This document shows positions 58,328 through 64,000 of a DNA stretch of 64,000 nt, one piece after another. Both the position numbers and the translations under genes were made by a program. The notes beneath the pieces are model-generated. The model was not told the DNA's origin. It ran no database searches and saw only the letters and a list, made by a program, of their open reading frames with translations. Positions within the stretch are counted from its first letter, which is position 1. Each line of letters starts with the position of its first letter. This DNA comes from Fulvia fulva (Eukaryota; Ascomycota; Dothideomycetes; Mycosphaerellales; Mycosphaerellaceae): NCBI RefSeq assembly GCF_020509005.1, contig NC_063016.1:3224001-3288000 (forward strand), written 5' to 3'.

Positions 58328-58504
58328 AGGCAGATCTGCAGGTGTGTATACGCGAACGGAGACGCCTTCTGCTGTCCTCTCGTCGACGGTGCTGACACTG
58401 TTCTCCGGCGGAGGCACCATCGTTCCGATAGCCGCGAAGAACTTGTTGAACTCGGCTCGGATCTCCTCAATCGTACCAGTAACAACAGAGCGTCCGCCGC
58501 TCAT

Positions 58505-59156
58505 TGCCTCTGCTGCCAGCCATTCTTATGCGTAGGGAGGGATTGTGGTGTTGGCTATTGCGGTGAATCCGCATTAGCAAGCGACCTGATTCCAGACAAC
58601 GGGACACTCGCGAGTGTACATGTAGCTAGCTAGGAGATGTGGGGACAGCTGTTACGTGAATCCTCCAGTGTAGTCCGGTAGCTGGTCACGGTATCTGTGG
58701 CCACCTTAGCTTGCGAAACGGCGCCGTTTGAACCACACTTGGCATGCGGTCCGTACAAGACTACAAGTGGAGTCGCAGATCGAGAGTTGGTGGTACTTGG
58801 TTGGTCTTGAGTCGATCATGGCCAGTATTGTGCTGCCATTGCCCGACAACGTGCACACAGGGCTCGACGCCGGCAGCGCAGTTCTGTTCGCCCACGTTGT
58901 TGCTGCCGCCACTGCCCTCAATTGCTGTGAACTCTTTCGGGCCATCACAAGTGCCGCCAGACCGGCTGAGAAGAGACAGTATGATCGTAGACTGGCTATA
59001 CACGAGCGTCCTACGCTCTAAATTACTGTACCCAGGTCATATCCTCTCAACCAGCCTGCTCACTCAACCCCCAGGCAAAATCAAAAGTGGTATCATCCCA
59101 AGCCTGTTTGCGATCCATAAAACGCCACAATCCCAAGAACAGATACCATCACTTCA
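58505..59156. other. Intergenic region, no gene seen
   Basis: It holds the upstream region of the esterase pseudogene and the 3' flank of the RFTS gene. Short overlapping frames on both strands lack recognisable features. Confidence 0.45.
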
Positions 59157-60860
59157 TCAATATCTTTGCGTAACACCGATAGCAGGAAAACGCGGCGCCA
59201 TCTGGTGACTTCCTGGAAACCCTTCCGCTTTTGCCTGCAGCTTCACTCGCTCCATCAGTCGACTTGCCGGCAGACTTGGTGCTTGCATCTTCTTTATCAT
59301 TTGTATTCGTTCATCGTCGTCAAAGGCGTGCAGATTGTAGTGCTGCTTGATAAGGAGCTGAGCTTCGGGTGATGATGCTGCGTACACTTTGTGCGCACAG
59401 CCATCAAGAGCGCAGACCCATGTGTCTTCCTGAACTGGATCTAAGTGGTTGAGTGACCGTATAGGCACGTTCACCAGATTTGATGTAGTGTCCGGAGTTG
59501 ATGCATCGTCTGCTTCGCCCGAGTTGGAAGGTGAAGTCGGAATGTCGATACCTTCATCCAGGTGTTGCCTGCTGTTGCGCCGCTTTGATGTCGGCCGAGC
59601 ATCGTCAACGTCTGCCAGTCTCCTCTTTCCTGTCGGAGAAGGTGGAAGCTCTTCGTCGTCGTCATGCTCGCCAGGCGCAGGTCTCTTGCCGCCGTCGCGT
59701 GTGGTGCTCTTCGGTGCTTTGCTCGGTCTTGGCCGCAAAGAAGACTTGTTCTTTCGTGCACGCAACTTTGTCTCTACATCGCTGTCGTCATCTTTTGTTG
59801 GTGTTTCAACCAAATCCATCTCCTGCGAATCATGCTCTTCCTCTGATATCGCTTCTGAAGTGGCCCTTGTTCGTCTTGAGGTCGACTTTGTGCCCTTGCC
59901 CGCAGTCTTGGGTCTGGTGTGGGTGTTACGCGCGGCTGAACCGGCGTCGGAGCTGCCATCGAGCGATATGACCTCGACCGGTCGTGATACTTTCTTCTGC
60001 TGGTTGCCCCGTCGCTGGCGTGTGCTGCTTGCCGTGGATATTGTGTCAACTGAGCCTTGCCTCGTAGTACGCGTCTTTGCTGTGAATGTCTGCTTCTTGG
60101 CGGAGTCGGTGGTCTCAATCGATTCCCGTCGAGTGGTTTTAGCTCTCGACTTCTGCGATTCTGGCTTTGGTGGTCGTGGTGTCTGTCTCTGCTTCATCTC
60201 AGCCCAGACATCTGGGAACTTCACGAACAAGTGCTTGTACAGAGGGAATTTACTCCAGCTTAAACCTTCTTTACCAGCGATCATGCTCGATATGAGGAAG
60301 TCCTTGTATTCGTAGATCTTGTCTGCGCCTTCAGCAGCGTCTTCTGAGCCGAGTTCCTCCGCTGCGTACTTTGCGAACAGCTCTTGCGCTGAATAGTCTG
60401 GCAGTATCTTCGCGCTCTTGCCTTTGCCCGCTTTCCGCTCCTCCCGGTATGCATCGGCGACAAAGTAGAGCACGTTTACGGCATCAACCATGTCGCTGTA
60501 TGTGGCCTTGTATCTCCTCCCAGGCTTGATCGTGTACCATCCCGCCTTCCCCGCAGCCCATATCGCAGTGCTACCGTCTCCATACTGACCGTATGAGAAA
60601 GTATACACATTCTCTAAGATGATGTTGACGCGCTTCGTGGTAGGTTCGTGCGCGTAAAGATGCGCGTCTTCTTCGTCTAGCGGCTCCAGCTGGCCAACGA
60701 CTGTCAAAGGATATCCTTCGGCTGCCTCTAACAGATTTGCCGTCGCCTCAGGATCATCGGGTAGATGAACGTGGACATTGTTCAACATGAACTCGGGCCA
60801 TTGATCTGTGTCCTCGATGGAAGGATGGCGGGGTTTGAGGATACCGGTCTCCAGCGACAT
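59157..60860 (-). CDS. RFTS (DNMT1 replication-foci) domain protein with C-terminal C2H2-like finger
   Basis: A single open frame of 567 residues. Residues about 15-230 match the replication-foci targeting sequence domain: DQWPEFMLNNVHVHLPDD, VGQLEPLDEEDAHLYAHEP, STAIWAAGKAGWYTIKPGRR, MVDAVNVLYFVADAYREE. In DNMT1 this domain recognises ubiquitylated histone H3 and guards methyltransferase access. Residues about 230-450 are low-complexity, basic and Ser/Thr-rich, with nuclear-localisation-like clusters (GKRRL, SKRRN). Residues 483-511 form C-x4-C-x18-H-x3-H (VCALDGCAHKV...HYNLHA), a C2H2-like finger. There is no methyltransferase domain, so it is a stand-alone reader or scaffold, presumably nuclear. 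The exact 3' end could differ if a short intron lies near the last 20 codons. Similar stand-alone RFTS proteins occur in other ascomycetes; their function is poorly known. Confidence 0.75.
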   Translation of the reverse strand: MSLETGILKPRHPSIEDTDQWPEFMLNNVHVHLPDDPEATANLLEAAEGYPLTVVGQLEPLDEEDAHLYAHEPTTKRVNIILENVYTFSYGQYGDGSTAIWAAGKAGWYTIKPGRRYKATYSDMVDAVNVLYFVADAYREERKAGKGKSAKILPDYSAQELFAKYAAEELGSEDAAEGADKIYEYKDFLISSMIAGKEGLSWSKFPLYKHLFVKFPDVWAEMKQRQTPRPPKPESQKSRAKTTRRESIETTDSAKKQTFTAKTRTTRQGSVDTISTASSTRQRRGNQQKKVSRPVEVISLDGSSDAGSAARNTHTRPKTAGKGTKSTSRRTRATSEAISEEEHDSQEMDLVETPTKDDDSDVETKLRARKNKSSLRPRPSKAPKSTTRDGGKRPAPGEHDDDEELPPSPTGKRRLADVDDARPTSKRRNSRQHLDEGIDIPTSPSNSGEADDASTPDTTSNLVNVPIRSLNHLDPVQEDTWVCALDGCAHKVYAASSPEAQLLIKQHYNLHAFDDDERIQMIKKMQAPSLPASRLMERVKLQAKAEGFPGSHQMAPRFPAIGVTQRY

Positions 60861-61289
60861 GATGATGGTCGGTGTTGGGGATTGTTTATGTCTCGGATTC
60901 CTGTGAGGTATTGATCGGGTCTTGCGACCATCTCTATCTGGCTGCCAGACGTGAATGTCGTAGTATGGGGTCGTTCATGTCCAGGAGTGATGCTGAGGAT
61001 GCTCTCGATCTGGTCGCGCCTGCTGGACTAATCCGTTATCGTGTAGGTATTCGGCACGCGGACCGAGCCGGGCCGGGACGCCGATCAGCCCTAGTGGTAG
61101 CGCCTGGACATATCCGACATGTCACATGTCAAGCATGTGAAATCTTACTATCCCTTCACTTCACAATCAACTTACGAAGTGCTGCTTTTGCTCGACCACA
61201 TGATTTTCAAACCCGCTTTCCGGCGCTCGCTACACATCGTCTATTCCTCAACACCATCAGCCCCGGTATCGATACCAAACACCTCCACT
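60861..61289. promoter_or_regulatory. Divergent promoter region between RFTS gene and PUS4
   Basis: 429 bases separate the start codons of the minus-strand RFTS gene and the plus-strand pseudouridine synthase. No gene is supported inside. CACATGTCAAGCATGTGA (about 61124-61141) is a near-palindrome around CATGTCAAGCATG that could bind a dimeric factor; this is a guess. Confidence 0.4.
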
Positions 61290-62554
61290 ATGGCCTCAGG
61301 CCCCGTCCTTGAAGGCGTCTTCGGTACAGAGGTTCTACTCCTCTACCATTATTAAGATCCGTCGCACTGAAACATCTGCCAGCTGTCAACAAGCCACCCG
61401 CCATAAGCTCCGCTCAAGTCATTCGCGATGTGCAAAACCACTTCAACCCATCGAAACTTTTCCAGCCTTGGCTCCAACGCGAACAGTCCAAACGCGATGC
61501 CGAAAAGCACAACCAGAAGAACAAGCGCAAGTGGCGCGGCAGGCGTGAGACATCCGTCAAGATGGGCCATGGAGGCACACTAGACCCAATGGCTACTGGT
61601 GTGCTCATTCTGGGTGTTGGCAGCGGAACGAAGGATCTCGGTCACTTTTCAACGGAATGCACCAAGAGCTACGAAGCAGTGGTGTTGTTCGGCGCGGCCA
61701 CCGATACGTACGACACCGAGGGCAAAGTTGTTGGGAGGAAGCCGTACGAGCACATTACCAAAGACATGGTTGAGGAAGCATTGGTCAAGTTTCGGGGCAA
61801 AGGCATGCAGAGGCCGCCTATTTTTTCAGCGTTGAGGGTACAAGGAAAGAGACTGTATGAGTATGCCAGAGAGGGCAAGGAAGTTCCGGTAGAAATCAAG
61901 GAGAGACCCGTTGAGGTGTCGGAGCTCGAGGTGGTAGAGTGGATGGAAGGAGGTACGCATAAGTGGCATTGGCCAGAGCGGGAAGCAGATACTGAGGAGA
62001 AGAAGTTCGCCGAGAAGGCTTTGAAGTTGGAGGGACAAGATGAGTTGAAGGTGAAGGACGAAGTGAAGGCTGAGGACGATGTTGCCACTGCTGGCGCCGC
62101 CAAGCGAAAGCGAGAAGCAGACGCCACAGGCCATCCAGAAACCGGGCTCGTGGAGCCTGAACAGAAGAGGTCAAAGGAGGAAGACCCGACAACCGAACCA
62201 CCAGCGAAGATCGAGGAAGTACAAAATGCCAAAGACGATGGCAAAGAAGCACAGCCAGAGTCCGCCGACACAACGACACCAGCCGCAACCGAACGACCGC
62301 CATGCCCAGCACCCGCTTGTCGCATACGCATGACTGTAACCTCCGGTTTCTACGTTCGCTCACTCTGTCAAGATCTCGGAGCGGCCGTTGGCTCACTGGG
62401 CATGATGACCGACCTCGTACGAACGCGCCAATCCAACTTCGAGCTCGGCACAAATGTACTCTGGTACGACGAGCTGAAGCAGGGCGAAGACGTGTGGGGA
62501 CCAAAGGTGAAGAAGTTGCTCGAAGAGTGGCAGGAGCACAAGGCAGCAAAGTAG
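61290..62554 (+). CDS. PUS4: tRNA pseudouridine-55 synthase (TruB/Pus4 family)
   Basis: Exon 1, 61290-61323 (34 nt), is joined by a 59-nt intron (GTACAG...TGCCAG) to exon 2, 61383-62554, giving 401 residues. The splice creates MASGPVLEGVFAVNKPPAIS, the KPxGxxS start typical of TruB proteins. HGGTLDPMATGVLILGVG holds the catalytic Asp (about residue 79). Also seen: TKSYEAVVLFGAATDTYDTE, QRPPIFSALRVQGKRLYEYA (the PPxYSAxKxxGxRxYexAR block) and SGFYVRSLCQDLG near residue 332. Pus4 makes the near-universal pseudouridine 55 in the T loop of tRNAs, in nucleus and mitochondria in yeast. A charged Lys/Glu/Ala-rich insert of about 110 residues (214-322) splits the catalytic domain, as in several fungal homologues. 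A host housekeeping gene, intact. Confidence 0.9.
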
Positions 62555-62781
62555 GACAAAGCTAATACAACCAAAAAGCAACATGCTGCGACTTATCCCA
62601 TCCCTTTCTCTCGAAATTTTCTGCACAACCATGGCCATTACGTACGTAATCCTTGCCACCACTATCACTGACCGTCTGCCATCAGATGCACCTCCGTAGC
62701 TCCCCGTTTCCATCCTTTCTGTGTAGTCCCCTAGCTACCTCCGTCCGTTGCGCTCCACAGATCTCCAACTCACCAAATCTC
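62555..62781. terminator. Convergent 3' region of PUS4 and the small secreted protein gene
   Basis: The two genes end 227 bases apart facing each other. The stretch must hold both polyadenylation sites; no motif is clear enough to name. Confidence 0.35.
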
Positions 62782-63185
62782 TCACGCTCCTACACGCTTC
62801 GGCGGCTTCTTCCCAGGAACAGGGCGATTCCATAAATCACTACGTCTCTCAGCCACTGCATCTGCCAGTTCACCAGATGCCCCGGCGTCAAATGCAGGTA
62901 ATGCGTCTCTACCTCCTATACTCCTCGGTCTTCCGGGAACAGGGCGCTTCCACAAATCGCTCCGTATATTAATTGCCATATCTTCCAGTCCAACAGATGG
63001 CCCGCCGTCAAGTGCAGGGGACACGTCTCTGGGCTCGAAGCGCCCCATGGCATCTGTTTGAGGTGTCAATAGCGGCATGCCGCATGGCGGTAGGTAATGG
63101 TGATCTTACCTGGTTGTACTGGTGCTGCAAGTGCTATTCCTGCTGCTGCAGCGTAAAGGGTGATGAAGATTTGTTGGAGCAGCAT
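62782..63185 (-). CDS. Small secreted protein with two 40-residue-period repeats
   Basis: Exon 1, 63110-63185, is joined by a 56-nt intron (GTAAGA...AACAG, 63054-63109) to exon 2, 62782-63053, giving 115 residues. Exon 1 encodes a clear signal peptide, MLLQQIFITLYAAAAGIALA, followed by APVQP. The mature part has two aligned units of 33 residues (19 identical) separated by seven residues. The units start RDVSPALDGG and RDALPAFDAG and end RSDLWKRPVPG and RSDLWNRPVPG. Period is 120 bp in DNA. Basic sites that Kex2-like proteases could use include KR in LWKRP, RR in ERRSDLW and KR in PPKRVGA. No cysteine occurs in the mature part. A TATATATA element lies at about 63267-63276, some 85 bases upstream of the ATG. 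No family recognised. It could be an effector, a surface protein, or a precursor of processed peptides. Confidence 0.6.
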
Positions 63186-64000
63186 GGTGTTTGAAAGCAT
63201 AAAGGTTGTTGCAGTGTTGAGGGCAGTGTGTAGATCTGATACTTACTTTGTCTGGAATGCTATTGGTATATATATTGTGAAAGATGCGATGCGTCGTCGG
63301 TGTTATGTTATTCGGCGTTGCTCGGTGTACCTCAAGCTGAGAGCTGCGCAAGGCTGCGTCTTCCAACACTAAGGGGCCCAGCTTTGTTGAACTCGTGTTT
63401 GGCCTTGCAGATATGTGTTGGACTCTGCAACCACTATGAAGAGGGACGCCATCGTGATTGGTGTGACCTATACCCGGATTCACACCATCTTCGCTTACTC
63501 CTTGCTAACGAGCAGCACGATGTGATAGCTGCGCCTGCAGAGTCATCATCAGGACATAGCTCTGTTGTGAGAGTTGAAGGACTTCAGCATGGTCATGCCA
63601 ACGTTCATCCGAGTGTGTGGTTCAAAGCCGCTTTGGCTCAAAGGGCAGTATGGAGTCCCGGCGCCCACAGCGGGAGCTGTAGGGGCAGCTTTGTTGCTGA
63701 ATGTCATTCGAGCTTCGAATGGCAACCATCTCCTTAGGGGATTCCAGATCCTGTAGGATGTATGTCGTCAGTGCGTCCTTGTGCCACGGCAGCAGAGCCA
63801 TCAGGGTATGTGCCATTGATTTGAAGGCTTGTAAGCTCAGGCTGGCCAAATGCCGCGGAGTACTGTCGCCAACATAGTAGCGCAGCGAAGGTATTTGCAC
63901 ACTTGCCTGAAGATGCTGCTCCGTTGGGAGGCACCTAGCTAGCGGCCAATGTTGTAGGCTTAGCAACCTGCTGGTCAGCCCATGGCTATAGTCGTCCGCA
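63186..64000. other. Unassigned end of window; possible partial gene on the minus strand
   Basis: No gene can be supported firmly. A minus-strand frame near 63934-63734 reads ANTFAALLCWRQYSAAFGQP, ELTSLQINGTYPDGSAA and HPTGSGIP before a stop. A second frame continues from about 63716 with FSNKAAPTAPAVGAGTPYC. Together these look more protein-like than chance and may be exons of a gene entering from the right, but I recognise no family and see no certain splice sites. 63190-63550 shows nothing besides the promoter of the small secreted protein. Confidence 0.25.

Larger units (their letters stand above)
57029..58504 (-). pseudogene. Alpha/beta-hydrolase-3 (HSL-like) esterase with internal duplication, probably inactive
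   Basis: One minus-strand frame of 491 codons with start ATG at 58504. Family: hormone-sensitive-lipase-type esterases (alpha/beta hydrolase fold 3), which hydrolyse small esters. Residues about 68-82 (GLYIHCGGWVCGS) are the HGGG oxyanion-hole block; VSVDYRLAPEHPLPAAL and the nucleophile elbow VVGGSAGGH follow. All three then occur a second time because a 372-bp unit (124 residues) is repeated. Further on come GAAYIGGSNDPANP and the acid block TSGKDPLNDEARML. After ARMLQ the expected frame (VNARLGVTIKPGT) continues one base out of register. The catalytic His is thus lost, and the frame runs instead into the tRNA-like remnant. Duplicated core plus frameshift argue for a pseudogene; the duplication could be an assembly artefact. 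Confidence 0.7.

Noticed and set aside
57542..58395. Several repeated plus-strand frames over the esterase duplication
   Set aside because: They are antisense shadows; they occur twice only because of the 372-bp tandem duplication.
59449..60315. A 288-codon open frame on the plus strand opposite the RFTS gene
   Set aside because: It lies fully antisense to a frame with a recognisable domain and reads as Ser/Val-rich low complexity, as expected from the complement of acidic and basic codons.
61669..62331. A 220-codon minus-strand frame over PUS4
   Set aside because: Antisense shadow of the TruB frame; serine-rich composition mirrors the Glu/Lys/Ala insert, and no domain is visible.

Overview
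The window looks like nuclear DNA of a filamentous ascomycete (Pezizomycotina; Dothideomycetes-like, though the class is a guess). The genes have one or two short introns of 48-59 nt with GTRNG donors. The repeats carry the mark of repeat-induced point mutation (RIP): CA/TG dinucleotides are almost absent and replaced by TA, CpG is kept, and frames are broken by TAG/TAA where CAG, CAA or TGG would be expected.

Layout: (1) 1-5880, RIP-mutated relics (ORF1 of a Tad1-type LINE, a Tc1/mariner transposase, a 2.7-kb unclassified block) around a small unmutated island at about 1800-2450. (2) 5880-14952, a gene island: a seven-TM receptor (6150-7384), a broken junction between a phytanoyl-CoA dioxygenase-like gene and a CocE/S15 hydrolase fragment (7842-8470), a complete secreted GH3 beta-glucosidase (8989-11759) and the C-terminal half of a pepsin-type aspartic protease (12640-13369). 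(3) 14953-56799, a 41.8-kb nested transposon island. (4) 56800-64000, a second gene island: an esterase pseudogene with a perfect 372-bp tandem duplication, an RFTS-domain nuclear protein, a TruB/Pus4 tRNA pseudouridine synthase, and a small secreted protein with two repeats.

The main structural result is that the 41.8-kb island resolves into one stack. Its outermost layer is a single Tad1-type LINE flanked by GGTCGCATTATGTCGA at 14953-14968 and 56784-56799. Gypsy-1 (17082-23846; 198-bp LTRs, TCTAT duplication) and Copia-A (about 25602-55372) sit in that LINE. Copia-A carries a Fot1/Pogo element in one LTR (25738-27602, TA duplication), Copia-B (28898-45792; 367-bp LTRs, AAAAG duplication) and Gypsy-3 (47114-54328; 184-bp LTRs). 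Copia-B in turn carries Gypsy-2 (28907-36244; 150-bp LTRs) nine bases inside its left LTR, and a younger, less mutated LINE-2 (about 40960-44989) in its gag. Gypsy-3 has no target duplication and joins Copia-A to an internally deleted Fot1 copy, so an ectopic deletion probably removed the gag end of Copia-A.

The host genes are not an operon or an obvious pathway. The beta-glucosidase is extracellular, the receptor and RFTS protein are sensing/chromatin proteins, Pus4 is housekeeping, and the repeat-bearing secreted protein is a candidate effector or processed-peptide precursor.
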